64,000 bases of DNA, taken from the NCBI GenBank assembly GCA_039881045.1, contig JAYWVB010000016.1:124001-188000 (forward strand). Reading direction: 5' to 3'. The notes under the pieces were generated by a model. It saw only the letters and a program-made list of their open reading frames with translations, had not been told where the DNA came from and did no database searches. This document shows positions 44,502-56,997 of the stretch, piece after piece; the first letter of the stretch is position 1, and every line of letters starts with the position of its first letter. The DNA comes from Chaetomium olivaceum (lineage: Eukaryota > Ascomycota > Sordariomycetes > Sordariales > Chaetomiaceae). The position numbers were made by a program, and so were the translations under genes.

Positions 44502-47193
44502 TTAATGTCCAACCCCCCCAGCAGCCCATTGCCCAAAGTTTGGATCTCCAGGCTGGGGGAAGAACCCCCTTTCTTGCGCCTGAGGCGGTTGCTGGTTTCC
44601 AGCGGCTGCCCCTCCCTGAACGCCTCCTTGCTGCGGTTGCTGCGGCTGCCTCCTCGCCTCCTCCTGCCGTCTGGCCGCTTGCTGCCGCTGTTGGCGGTAC
44701 ATCAGCAGGAAAACCAGCGCGGCGGCCAGACCGAGAATCATGACGCTCTCCACAAGACCGTCGTCGTCAAGATCCAGGTCATCGCCGTCCGTCATACCGT
44801 CTCCGTACTCTTCGTACAGATCATCGTAATATCCGGAGTCGTCGTCTTGCAGGAAGTTGTTGATCCAGTCGGTGAGGGACCATTCCTTCTTCGGTGCTGT
44901 CAAAGGAACATTTGTCAGTTTTAAGCTCAACTACCGCTCGCCTAGCTCACTTACCTGGTTCATCCTGAATAGAGTTGATTCTGCCGTTCGTAAGCGTATT
45001 CCAGGCGCTTTTTGCCCGCAGCTTCAGCAGGCTGAGCGAGACGGGGAGGTAGGCCTCCTCGTTCGTCGCCCGCGCGGCGTCGTAGTAGCGCTTCGCAAGA
45101 TGGTAATCTTGGTTCAGGCCGACGCCGTGCTCGTGCATCCAGGCGAGATTGTAAAGCGCCTGCGCACTCTGGTGGTATTCGGACGCCCCGGTGTAGCACT
45201 GGACGGCCTTGTCCACGTCGGCATCGGTGCCGACCCCGTACAGGTAGTAGTCGCCCATCTTGACCAGCGCGTCGATGTTGCCCTGGCGGGACGAGCGTGT
45301 CCAGTAGATCAGCGCCAGCGTTGGGTCTTGGAGGAGGGCGGGGGTCGAATGATGGGACAGCAGCTGGGTGATGGGCAGACGGGATTTGGCGGGATCTAGA
45401 ATGTGAGCGACGTTGTTCTGCGCTTTCTCATATCCTTGCTCAGCAGCACCCAAGTACTGAAGAAGCGCCAGCTCTGTATCGCCGCTCTCGTATGCCAGGT
45501 TGGCCTCAGCCCACGACGAAACAAGCGGCTCGGCCCTCTCGGCTACATGTTTGTAGTAGGACACGGCTGTGCTACACGATCTCTCGTGAGTCACTCCGAT
45601 ATTGTTGGCTTCGGCAAGGTGGTAATAGGCCTCGATGTTGGCCCACCGTGAGGCAAGCTCAAAGTAGTGGTTCGCAGTCGCCACATCTTCGTTGCTCCCG
45701 TGGTCAAGGTAGAGGTATCCGAGCTGCACCTGCGCGGGCCCATAGTCTTGGGTGGCGGCCGTCTTGAAGTAGTCAATGGCTTGGCTCGCGTCCGCCTTGA
45801 CGCCATAGCCGTTGAGGTAGAGCAGGCCCAGGCCGTACTGAGATTGGGCGTCTTTCAGGTTATCTCCACGCTCGAACCAGATCTTGGCACGGTCAAAGTT
45901 CTGCTCGACGCCTTCTCCGCGCATGTACATGCGCCCGATGTAACCTGCCGCTTTGCCCGCCGTCTTGTCCAGTCCGACTTTGGGGTTGTCGACAGGGCGG
46001 TTTTTCCGCCAGTATTTTTGAGTGACGTCGGAGAAATACTTTCTAGCCAATCCCACGTTCTTTTCGAGACCCCTTTGTCCTTCGTAGTAGATCCGCCCCA
46101 GGTTGAACGATGCCTTGAAATCGCCCTTCTGCGACATGAGGTCAAGATACTCAATGATGTCTTCGATGGAGGCATACGCGTCCGAATTGGGGTGTGCCTT
46201 GAGCGCGTTGCTACCGGCACTAGCGACACTAGCGCCTTCTCCGTAGGCACCACCACTCTCATCGGCGATCCGGTAGGTTTCTGTGATCCAGCTCCTGCCC
46301 CCTGGGGGACCCGAACGGTACCAGGCAATGGCTTTGTCGGCCACCCGCTTGTAGTATTTGACAGCCATTTCGCAGTTTTTGGGCGCCCCAATTCCTGCGT
46401 GGTGCCGGTGAGCTATCGTCATCTCTGCCCTCGTGTGTCCCTTGTTTGCGGCGAAACCGTAATATAGGAGGGCTCGAGCCTGATCGCGCTCCACAGCTCC
46501 CCCAATACCCGTCGAGTACATCAACCCCATCATGTATAACGCTGAGCTGTTGCCATTGAGCAATGATAGCTGACGGTAGTAATCAAAAGCCGCCGGGAAA
46601 TTCTTCGGGTTTGAAAAGTTGCCGTAGAAGTTCATCTCGGCGAGGATGTAGAGGGCATCGGAGTTGTTCTGTCGGGCGGATTCCTCGAGGAGCCTAGTCG
46701 CCTGTAAAAGCTTCCCGTTGTGCGCGTTCTTGGACGAGGACTCGGGGGTTGGGGCGCTGAGGCGGAGGGTCGGGACAGCCTTGAGGGCGAAGTGTAGCAG
46801 CGTCCCAAAGACGCCATGTTGCTTCCGTGCCCGGTGGTGGAGAGGCTGGTATAATTTGTGCAGCTCAACGAGGGCCGAGTCGACGAGTTCAGAGCCTGGC
46901 GCACGTCAGTGATGTTCCCGGAATTCCGGAAGTAGGTGGTAGCGTAGAGCAACCCGTACCAGGTTCCCGGGGTGTTTGTTCCCCTCTCTGTGCAGCTATC
47001 TCTGCACGAAACGAGTCGCCATTTGGCTGCCCGGCTGCGTCGCCACCAAGAACATGTTGATCAGCCTGCGCGTCGGCAAGGGAGACCGCGGTGGCCTGCA
47101 ATAGCACTATGAGGTGCGGTGTTAGTGGGATGCCGTTGCGCTTCCAATAGTTCGGAGCGTCGGCTTACGAGACAGCCAGAAAAGCCCTTTCAT
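44502..47193 (-). CDS. hrd3: ERAD component HRD3 (SEL1-repeat protein; frame broken twice)
   Basis: Lumenal substrate-recruiting partner of the Hrd1 ubiquitin ligase in ER-associated degradation. Exons 47169-47193, 44955-47106 and 44502-44896 give about 857 aa after allowing for two lost bases. The first exon starts the signal peptide (MKGLFWLS, then LLLQATAVSLADA). The bulk is a chain of SEL1 repeats (ALYMMGLMYSTGIGGAVERD, AGYIGRMYMRGEGVEQNFD, SQYGLGLLYLNGYGVKADAS, ALYNLAWMHEHGVGLNQD). Near the C-terminus come an acidic stretch and one transmembrane helix (VMILGLAAALVFLLMY), then a Gln/Arg-rich cytosolic tail. The frame breaks in a C run at 46981-46984 and near 46890. The exon length is short by exactly two bases modulo three, which supports two losses. 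Confidence 0.92.
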
Positions 47194-47757
47194 GGTGGAC
47201 TTCCGTTAATAAAAAAAGATGCAGTTCGCAGCCTTCAGTCCATGACTGAGCTGGTCGTTTTGAGCAGATGCGCGTTCAGAAAAGAGTGTCGGGCGGCTCA
47301 TGCGGCCCTGGGAAACTGTCATCGGCAAGTTCATTCTTACAAGCTGTCCAGAAGAGCTCCCCACTGTGATGATGCACGCAAGCGTTACCTAAGCCGCTGT
47401 CAGGGGGTTGCGGCAGGCAGCCCGTGCTCCATCCCGAGTCCACCACTCCGCCTGGATCTTTGACAGGGGTCTTGTGTAAATGGCTTGGCTTCTCTCCCGT
47501 CTTTCGCACCAGTTCTGAGTCGCTCCCGAAGCTCGAAATTTGTTTATGAGAAAAAAGAGTTTCGAGCACAGATATACCAGCGTAAAAAACCATAAATTAG
47601 ATACGGTATTACAAAGGTAAGTTCTTGAATACCTCCAAAAATTGTACTAAATTGGGGCCACCTCCAGTCGTTTTTTTAGCTTGGATATTTGTGCGTCGGC
47701 TTACACAATCGCTAGACTCGATTTAAGCATTGAACAGACTTAGGAAGAGGTTTCGAT
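47194..47757. promoter_or_regulatory. Divergent promoter region, HRD3 / WDR89-like gene
   Basis: 564 bp between divergent genes; it may also contain a 5' exon of the WDR89-like gene, whose start is uncertain. Confidence 0.45.
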
Positions 47758-49038
47758 ATGTACCAGCTAGTCAACGCAGAGAAGTTCTGGTATCCTGGAG
47801 AGACACTTATGTGCTGGATATCCTGCCGGTCGCAACTGGATTTGCGACAACAGCTTCCGATCAAACTCTCAGCCTGTTTGACCCTCTAAGATTAAGCCAG
47901 GGGCCAAGGGAAACAATCCGGACAGACCATGGGAACCTCACTGCGGCGAAGGTCTACAGCGCTGGCGACTCGGTAGTCTGCACCGCGGGAGAGAACGGTA
48001 CCATCTCGGTGTGGGATTTGCGCCTGGAGCCTTCAAATGCTCGGGCGATTCAAATAGGGGGTAAGTTTGCTCTAGTGTTTACTTAGATAGGGGCATGCTG
48101 ATGAATACTAGGGAACCTCCCCGGTTTACTATCCCTTGCCTGCTCAAACGAGACAAACACGATAGCCGCCGGGACAGAGCTGGCCAACCACCAAGCCTCC
48201 ATCATCATTTGGTTTGCCGTCCCTCCCACCGTCCCCAACCCAGCCCCTTGCTGATCACCACCACCACCAGGGACCTCCGCTCCTCCACCGCCCCACGGAC
48301 ACAATACAATGAAGGCCACTCCGACGACATCACCCAAGTCAGCCCCCCCCCTCCCCCGCTAGCCCTTTCTCTCACCCTCTACCCCCAACTAACCCCCCAC
48401 CACAACCAGCTCGCCTTCTCCCCCCACACCCACGCACCTCCTCTCCGGCTCCACCGACGGCCTGCTCAACCTGACCAACACGCTCATCACCGACGAAGAC
48501 GAAGCCGTGCTCGCCACCTTCAACCACGGCTCCGTGCACCGGGCCGGCTTTCTCACCCCGACCGAAGTATTCGCGGCGTCACACGACGAGAAGTTCGCGC
48601 TGTACGACACGGCCGACGAGACACCCCTCACGGGCGCGGCCACGCTGGATCTAGGCGATGTTCGCCCGCTGTTGGGGTGTCAGTACTTGGCGGATGTGGT
48701 GGGGAAGGAAGGGGGGATGGGGGCGGTGGTGGGGGTTGGGGCGCAGGAGTAAGTTCTTCCTTTCTTTTCTTTATTCTTTTTTTCTTTTTTCTTTTTTCTT
48801 TTTTTTTGGGGGGGGGGGGGCGGTGCGGTGCTGACAGGACAATAGCCAGGAAATGTTTCAGTTGATTCACCTGTCAAAGGGTGCTAGTGGGTGGGGGTTG
48901 GATAGGGACACCGTTGTTGGGCTGCCGGGAGCCCATGGATCGGAGTTGGTGAGGAGCTTCTGCTTCTATGATGAGCAGCAGGTGGTGTTCACAGCTGGAG
49001 AAGACGGTTGCGTCAAGGCTTGGAGGTCAGGGAACTAA
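47758..49038 (+). CDS. WD40 protein similar to WDR89 (frame disrupted)
   Basis: Exons about 47758-48060, 48112-48337, 48410-48748 and 48846-49038. WD40 blades are recognisable: YVLDILPVATGFATTASDQT, VVCTAGENGTISVWDLRL, TNTIAAGTELANHQASIIIW, QYNEGHSDDITQ, LLSGSTDGLLNL and VVFTAGEDGCVKAWR. This order matches WDR89-type seven-blade proteins. The frame carrying the first blades has no ATG, so either it starts at 47758 with a lost base near 47805 or a 5' exon lies upstream. A lost C in the run at 48244-48247 breaks the frame again. A third disturbance in the C run at 48420-48426 needs one extra or two lost bases. The last intron has a long T tract and a 13-G run. The biochemical role of the family is unclear. 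Confidence 0.8.
48808..48820. repeat. 13-base G homopolymer after a T-rich tract, in an intron
   Basis: Last intron of the WDR89-like gene: CTTTTTT-type tract followed by 13 G. The exact homopolymer length is doubtful in view of the indels nearby. Confidence 0.8.
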
Positions 49039-49354
49039 GCGTCGGTAGCGGTGGCGGGAGGCGCGGTGAGCCTGCCTGGCCTTAGAGTTGTCCCAGCCGG
49101 GGATATGGAAATATGAGACGACTCATGAGTCACGTGAATTATTTACTTTACTATTGGCCGTGCCCTGAGGTGGCTTTCGCCCATCTAGATACTGAAATTC
49201 TATAGACTGGGTTTGGCTATCTGTGGAGGCACCACCGGTCTATTAAACGATGATCATATTGCATTAGAACCGCCGCCCCTTTTTGCAGAGAATGCTCGAA
49301 ACGCTTTTCCCAACCGAGAGCCGAGTTGAACGCATCGCACCTAGGACAAACCAC
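49039..49354. other. Convergent 3' region, WDR89-like / ERG10
   Basis: 316 bp between converging stop codons. No gene seen. Confidence 0.6.
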
Positions 49355-50699
49355 TCACTGCAGGTTCTCAATTACAAGAGCCGAGGCACCGCCGCCGCCG
49401 TTGCAAATACCAGCCACACCGATCTTGCCCTTCTTCTCGCGGAGCACCGACGTCAGAGTGGTGACGATGCGGGCACCTGAAGCACCCAGCGGGTGGCCAA
49501 TGGCAACCGAGCCGCCAAACACGTTGACCTTCTCGGCGTCGAGATTGAGCAGCTTGATGTTGGCTAGGGCCACCACCGAGAAAGCCTCGTTGATCTCGTA
49601 GTAGTCGACATCCTTCTCCGTCAAACCAGCATGCTTGATGGCCTTGGGGATGGCGAGTGCCGGGGCGATGGTGAAGCGAGGGGGGTCCCGGGCCGCGTCA
49701 GCCCAGCCGAGAATCTTGGCAATGGGCTTGATACCGAGCTCCTTGAGTTTGGCCTCAGAGACGAGCACCACAGCGGCAGCACCGTCGTTGATGGGGGGGC
49801 GTTGGCAGCCGTGACGGTACCGCCGTTGGGGATGAAGACAGGACGGACCGACTTCAGCTTGTCGACGTTCAGGTTCTTGACCTCCTCGTCCCGGTCGACC
49901 TTGATAGGGGGCTTGCCACGGCCACCGCTCACCTCGATGGGCGCAATCTCGGTGAAAACGCCGGCCTCGGTGGCGGCCTGGGCCTTCTTGTATGTGTTGA
50001 TGGCGTACTCATCCTGCATCTCGCGGGTGAGGCCGTGCTCCTCGCTGCAGAGCTCGCCCTGCATGCCCATGAGCTCCTGCTTGCCGTATGCGTCACGGAG
50101 ACCGTCCTTCTGCACGCCGTCGACGAGGGAGGCATCGCCGTACTTGACACCGGTGCGGAGGTTGGGGAGGTAGTGTGGTGTGTTGGACATGCTCTCAGTG
50201 CCACCAGCCACGACGATGGAGGCGTTGCCGGTCATAATGGTTTGGGCACCGAGGATGATGGCCTTCAAGCCCGAGGCGCACACCTTGTTGATGGTTGTGC
50301 AAACGACGCCTTCCGAGAGACCAGCGTTGATCGCGCATTGCCGGGCAGGAGCCTGGCCGAGACTGAAAGCAAAAGAGCGTTAGGAAGGCATCGATGGCTG
50401 GGTATTTGTTGTTAGTCGACTGGGTCACCTACTTGGCGGACAGGACATTGCCGTAGAAGACTTCCTCGACATCCTCGGGCTTGATCTCAGGCACACGCTC
50501 AACGGCAGCTGATGGCGTGGTTTAGTTAGTCGTGATCTCTTGTCAGGGGGTGGCAACAAAAACACAGAAAATGGCATCTCTTACACTTGATGGCGTGGGA
50601 ACCCAATTGGGTGGCAGTGAGACTCGAAAGACTCCCGAGGAAGCTACCCACGGGGGTTCTCGCAACGGAAACGATGTAAACGGAAGGGAGACCAGACAT
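49355..50699 (-). CDS. erg10: Acetyl-CoA C-acetyltransferase ERG10 (frame broken once)
   Basis: Condenses two acetyl-CoA into acetoacetyl-CoA, the first step of the mevalonate/ergosterol pathway. Exons 50585-50699, 50433-50508 and 49355-50362 give about 399 aa with one base restored, the normal length for the family. There is no presequence (MSGLPSVYIVSVARTPVGSF), so it is the cytosolic form. Thiolase landmarks are SANLGQAPARQCA, the acyl-accepting cysteine in INKVCASGLKA, the histidine in AIGHPLGASGARIV and the second cysteine in GICNGGGGASALVIENL. The frame breaks in the seven-G run at 49793-49799, between NGGTVTAANA and INDGAAAVVLVSEA. Exon length confirms one missing base. Confidence 0.95.
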
Positions 50700-51119
50700 C
50701 TTGACGGTTTTTGCGTGTAAAGACAAACAGACTCTTGGGATGAACTGGTTGGGCACTTGGGATTGTCGGTGTAGCGGGGAATTTCTATAGTTGAGCAAGG
50801 AGTCGATGGCGCCGATAAGATATGCCCCTCCGTCGAGAACAAGGGTCCCCTTGCCCCCCGTTGAGTCAGCGGCGAATAACAAGTGCCCGTTCTGCAGGGT
50901 CTGGCCGATCGCCGGACAGGGAAAAGGAGCGCCCCATTTGTGGCAAATGTCTTCGAGCGCTTTCAGCCACACAACTCACTGACCCAATGCGCCAATGTGC
51001 GACGACCAAGCTTTAAGAGTCGGTAATTTTTTGGAGCAGCCTTACATCACTGCACGCGACGCGACGGGAAAGTGACCTTGGGGCCATTCGAAGACAAGAC
51101 ACCCATTTTTCCCGCAACC
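50700..51119. promoter_or_regulatory. Divergent promoter region, ERG10 / SNU114
   Basis: 420 bp between divergent starts. An in-frame extension upstream of the SNU114 ATG is open but unsupported. Confidence 0.5.
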
Positions 51120-54100
51120 ATGGATGACGATTTATATGACGAGTTCGGAAACTTCATTGGCGAGGAGGTTGAGGCCTCTGAAGAAGAATCCGAGCATGGC
51201 GTGGACGTAGGCAACTTTGCCTACGGGGAGTATCCCGAGGAAGCCCAAGAAGCTCCCATCGAGGAGCAGATGGACGTTGATGGTATGCACACCGGGGGAT
51301 TGATGCATTGGAGCTCCGAGCTAACCCTCGATAAAGATGAAGGACCTTCAAACGCAGTCATTCTCCACGAAGACAAGCAGTATTACCCGACAGCGGCGCA
51401 AGTGTACGGAGAGGGAGTCGAGACATTGGTAGAAGAAGAGGATGCACAACCCCTGACGCAGCCCATCATCGCCCCGGTCGAGCAGAAGAAGTTCAGTATT
51501 GAGGAGGCCGACCTACCACCCGTCTACTTCGACCGCAGCTTCATGACCGACCTCATGAACTTCCCCGAACAGATTCGGAACGTCGCATTGGCGGGACATT
51601 TGCACCACGGCAAGACTGCCTTAATGGACATGCTCGTCCTGGAAACCCATGCGATCACAGAGCGGCTAGACAAGCGGACGGGAAAGAAGCGGGACGAGCA
51701 ACTTCGATACACCGATGTTCATGTCCTTGAACGGGACCGGGGGCTATCGACCAAGGCCGCACCCATGAGCTTGGTCCTTCCAAACACGAAAGGGAAATCG
51801 CATCTCGTCAACATCATCGACACTCCAGGGCATGTGGACTTTGTCGATGAGGTGGCGGCATCGTTGCGGCTAGTGGACGGTGTGTGCTTGGTGGTGGACG
51901 TGGTGGAAGGGGTACAGGTCAACACGGAGCAGATCATCAAGCACGCGGTCCTCGAGGATATCCCCCTTACGCTGATCGTAAACAAGATGGATCGGCTAAT
52001 ACTCGAGTTGAAACTGCCGCCCAACGACGCGTACTACAAGCTGAAGCACGTCATCGAGGAAGTCAACACCGTTATTGAGAACACAATACCGGGACGGGGT
52101 GCTGAGAGGAGGATAAGCCCTGAGAAAGGGAATGTGCTCTTTGCTTGTGCTTCTATGGGCTGGTGCTTTACCTTGGCGTCTTTTGCCAAGATGTACTCTG
52201 ACAGCTTCGGCGGCGTCAACATCGAGGAGTTCTCACGGCGGTTGTGGGGAGATGTCTACTTCAACCCGCGGAAACGGACTTTCACCAGGAAACCCGTTGA
52301 GCCGGAAGCCAAGCGATCTTTCGTCAACTTCATCCTGGAGCCGATATACAAGTTGTACTCTCATACCATCAGTGAGAGCCCAGAGGACCTGAAGGAGACG
52401 CTGGGGAAGCTCGGGATCCAGCTCAAGCCGTCTCAGTATAAGTCGGATCCCAAAGTACTCCTGAAGCTAGTCTGCGAGCAGTTCTTCGGTACGTTCACTT
52501 CTACTCGTATCACCTCAACGTACTAACATGAGCGTAGGGTCATCGACCGGGTTCGTCGATATGGTCTGCCAGCATGTCCCTCGCCGGCCGAGGCTGCCGA
52601 GAAGAAGTTGGCACAGTACTACACCGGGCCACTAGACACCAAGGTAGCAGAGTCGATGAAGAAGTGTGACCAAAACGGGCCGCTGGTGGTCTACGTAACG
52701 AAGCTCTTCAACACCGCGGATGCCAAGAGCTTCTACTCGTTTGGGCGTGTGATGAGCGGTATTGTCCGGCCGGGCACTGAAGTCCGGGTCCTCGGTGAAG
52801 GCTACTCGATTGACGACGAGGAAGACATGGTGTTGGGAGAGTCTCAGACGTTCTCATCGGCGAGACGCGATATAACATACCCACCGACGGTGTTCCCGCA
52901 GGCAACTGGGTTTTGCTAGGAGGCGTTGACAACTCAATTGTCAAGACCGCCACTATCGTCGACAAGAAGTTTGAGGATGACGAGGACGCTTATATCTTCA
53001 AACCACTATCTCACTTTACCGAGTCAGTTCTCAAGGTCGCGGTCGAACCCATCAACCCATCCGAACTTCCCAAGATGCTTGACGGCATTAGGAAAATCAA
53101 CAAGAGCTACCCCTTAATTACAACAAAGGTGGAGGAGTCGGGCGAGCACATCATCCTCGGCACCGGCGAACTGTACATGGACTGTGTGCTGCATGACCTG
53201 CGGCGACTGTATGCCGACATGGAGGTCAGGGTGTCAGATCCTGTCGTCCGGTTCTGCGAGACGGTGCAGGACATGTCGGCCACGAAATGCTACGCCATCA
53301 CACCCAACAAGAAGAACACCATCACTATGGCGGCAGAACCCCTGGATGACGGAATCGCCAGGGACATCGAGTCAGGGGCGGTCAGGATACGGGATCCGAT
53401 GCGCAAGACAGCCAAGTTCTTCGAGGAGAAGTACGGATGGGACATCCTCGCGGCCAGAAGCATCTGGGCGTTCGGTCCCGACGAAATGGGGCCAAACATC
53501 TTGCAGGATGACACACTGCCAACAGAGGTACGTCTAGCGTTGCATCTCCCACATCCGATGTTTCTGTTGGGTTGTCTACACGTCATCGGGATCGTTCCGT
53601 CTCATGTCTTGCGCATGCTAACGACTCTTGCACCAGGTCGACAAGAAACGGTTGAACACGGTCAAGGAGTCGATCCGCCAGGGATTCAGCTGGGCGGCGC
53701 GTGAAGGGCCGCTCTGTGAAGAACGTAAGTCGTCCTCCCCCAACTTGCCCGCACCCGGTTCGAGCGGTGTGCTGCACATCCCCTCCGAGCTCCTGCAAAG
53801 CAGCCTCCGATGCAAGATCTCCACCGTCGCACCACCTCCACCGGATCTCCCCCCTTCCGATCACAATAGGAAGCCACACCCGCAGGATCCACCCGTCTTG
53901 ATCAACCAACAGCCCCCTTTTTCCGGGAGAAGCAAACTCAGCCCCGATCCCTTCTGTCGTGTCATGTCGTGTGCTCGTCGCTAACCAACCCTGATCCCAG
54001 CCATACGCAACACCAAATTCCGACTCATCGACGTCGCCCTGGCCCAGGAGGCCATCTTCCGCGGCGGTGGGCAGATCATTCCCACCACACGCCGCGCGTG

Positions 54101-54566
54101 TTACTCGTCCTTCCTGATGGCCTCGCCGCGGCTCATGGAACCCATGTATTCGGTGTCGATGACGGGTCCACAGGACTCTGTCAGTACAGTCTACAACATC
54201 CTGGCCCGTCGTCGCGGGCATGTCCTGTCGGACGGCCCTATCGCGGGCACACCCCTCTACCGCGTGGATGGCCTGCTGCCGGTGATTGACTCATTCGGCT
54301 TCGAGACGGACCTGCGCATCAACACCCCCGGCCGCGCCATGGTCAGCCTTGTCTTTGACCGCTGGAATGTCGTGCCCGGCGATCCGCTCGATCGGGAGGT
54401 GGTGACGCGCCCGCTGCAGATGGCCAACCCGCTAGGCACCGCAAGGGATTTTGTGCTCAAGACAAGGCGCCGCAAGGGGTTGAGTGAGGATGTAACGGTG
54501 GCCAAGTTCTTGGAGGCCGAATTTTATCAGAAGTTGGTTGAGGAGGGGACCCTGGATGGCGCTTGA
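51120..54566 (+). CDS. snu114: U5 snRNP GTPase SNU114 (EF-2-like; frame broken twice)
   Basis: EF-2-like GTPase of the U5 snRNP that controls spliceosome activation and disassembly. Exons 51120-52488, 52538-53527, 53637-53724 and 54001-54566 give about 1004 aa with two bases restored. The acidic N-terminus (MDDDLYDEFGNFIGEE) is typical. GTPase motifs are NVALAGHLHHGKTALMD (P-loop), IDTPGHVDFVDE and NKMDRLILE. Later EF-2-type domains include GNWVLLGGVDNSIVKT, ILGTGELYMDCVLHDLRR, GFSWAAREGPLCEEPIRNTK and GGGQIIPTTRRACYSSF. Frame breaks lie at about 52580 (between VCQHV and SPAEAAEKK) and about 52854 (between GESQTF and IGETRYNIPTDG). Branch site TACTAAC is visible in the first intron. The third intron is long (276 bp). 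Confidence 0.96.
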
Positions 54567-56997
54567 GGCTTCTGGGCCATGTAAATGGTTCATGTCTGGC
54601 TGGTGTTGTGGCGTTTCAAGGCGCACAAAGGTTGTAGAAGATTTAATGCAACTATTGACTTTGTGAGTCTGGTCTGGGGATATTGCGACGTTGTGAGACA
54701 TGGCTACCCATCCGTAGTTCCTACAACGGATGTGGTGGTGGTGACAATGGAAGCTACCACTCACGCCATCATGATGCCCCCTCTCCAGGCCGTCGTCATG
54801 TCGTTGACATCTCTCAGGGGCAGGAAAGCAAGCTTCCGTCTTCCCACTCCACCCGATATTGAGAAATGGCATGATGACAAGGACAAGCTTACTGAGCAAT
54901 AAAAAAAAGAAAGGAAAGCGCAGCCTCGCCCTGGAGAACCTTCCTGGTTCTAGATGCCATGTCAAACAGCAACCACCAACCAACAAACCAGCAACAACAA
55001 CCTCCACCCATCATAGACCAACACCCACCCTTTCCTTTCTGCTCACACACCCACTGACTGACTGACTGACTGCAACGCTGTGGCGTCGCTGATCGGATGT
55101 GGGCATGTATGTCTCACCGGAACCGGCGCGCGCGCGCAAGGGTAGGCTCGTGGAGGCCATGCCCACCCCCATCCCTTGTGCGGCACTTTTGGGATGCTGG
55201 CCAACGGCGGTTGGGTTGGGTTGTGAGACAAAAGGAATGAGGAGGATGGGATGATGGCCGTCGTTCCTTTACTGGAAGAGGGAGGAGGTCGGGAGTTGGA
55301 CATAGAGATGGAGATGGATCGACCGCATGAGCATGACAGGCATGGCATGACAGGCATGGCATGACAGGCAGCACTGGCTGGGGCTGGACTTTCACATATT
55401 GTTTTCGGGGTGGAGGGAGGTGGGCATTAGCTGTTATGTCTGTTGGCGCTAAGCAAAGGAAGGCCGGCAGCATGCAAGTCTGTTTGTGGGGTCTGGGCCG
55501 GACGGCAAAGCAAAGGGCATGCAAAAAGGTTATTTCGTTAAGCTACCTAGTTAGTTCGACCGTTGACAGGACATGCAAGCATGCAAGGGGGGACGCTGCG
55601 GCTCGATCCACGTCCGACCCTTGCAAGACACCATCCGATGCTGCTGGTGGTGGTGCTGTTAACCTTCTTGACGGGGACAACCCATGCGATCGATGGGCGG
55701 TCTGGGCAAAAGGTACCCACGGATGTGATGTCAACTAAAACACGCGGGAGACTGAGGGTCTCGGAAGGCGTTGGAAAGCTTGGTTTGGATGTTCCAGGTC
55801 TCAGTCCGTACCCGCCTTTCCTTTTCCTCTCCAACATCACAGTACACAGTACCTGCTGCCACCGGCGATCTCCGTCTCTCTATCTTCTTCTTAATGGCAT
55901 TGAACCTTCCTCTCCACCTGGCCACTCTCGGCAATATTCCGTTTCTGTGCTCGGTGAGTGATTGCTCGGTCCGACTCAACGTCACCTGTTACGGCCTGCT
56001 CTGAGATGCTATGCAAGTGACGCAGATCGGGCATGCATGATGTCTGGGAAGCCGATGACAAACAGGAACGGCGGTCGTCGGCTCCTTCAAACATTGCTGC
56101 CTTGGGGTCCGGGGTGTTCCTCACGGAGGTTATTTACAGATAGAACAGGTAGAAGCAGGGGTCTTGGGACCTAATTGTTGCATATATAAGAAGATGTTTA
56201 ACAGATATGAGCTCCCGCCCGGGTATCAAGCCGTCCGCTAAACACGGATAATGAAGCTCTGTAGTTGTAACCGGGTATTAATTGCAGTAGATACCTAAGT
56301 GAGAGTATTCAATATTCCCTCCCCCCGTCCTCCGAACGACGAGGAACAGTAAATGTCTCACCCGAAATAGGAATGTTTGCTAAATGCCTGAGCGGGACAA
56401 GGCGACCGTCGAGAAGCGTTTGAAGGGGTGGAGCGCGGTGTTCAGTCTCAACTAGGAGGTCGAACAGAGCTGGCTGAAACATATTGCACGTTCACATCCT
56501 ATCCTGGCACGGGATTACGGAAGCTTGAGTGTTCCGCCGATTCATATTGTTGGTATCTAGTCTGGTGTGTATGTATGTGTGTGTCGATCGATCTTGACAA
56601 GTCGCATTTCACATGCATGTCTTCGACAAGCTGACCTTGGCCTGGTTTTCAGGTGGTGTTCTGCACCAATTCCCGTGCCGTACCAGGGTTCTTTCGGGCG
56701 GGAACTGGATGCGAACCTGGGGGCGTCCCGAGCGGGTGGGAGCGAGGCGGACCAGGTCAGTTCAGTCCGAAGTTGTCCCACCAATCATAGCAGGCTTTTG
56801 CTTGACCGAGCTCTTCTTGGACATCCGGAGCTGACTGTGTTGTGGCAAGCCTTCTTCAGAGGATTCGATGGTTCTGCTGGCGGTCACACTAGCACATGGG
56901 ATACCACGCAAAAAGACGGGTCCTTCGAAGTGCCACCCAAGCCCTCAACGCGACCGGGCAAATCTTTGTAGCGGTCTACCAGGGTAATCCATCTCGC
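54567..56997. other. Convergent gene-poor region, SNU114 / CIA2
   Basis: 2.4 kb with no supported gene. It contains simple repeats: CTGA repeats near 55056-55071, a (CG)n-like stretch near 55127-55137 and a tandem CATGACAGGCATGG unit near 55328-55368. Frames up to 136 codons lack domains. Confidence 0.55.
55328..55368. repeat. Short tandem repeat, 14-bp CATGACAGGCATGG unit
   Basis: About two and a half copies in direct tandem in a non-coding region. Confidence 0.8.

Noticed and set aside
56567..56971. 134-residue plus-strand frame near CIA2
   Set aside because: Starts without a good context, contains simple-sequence codons and shows no domain.
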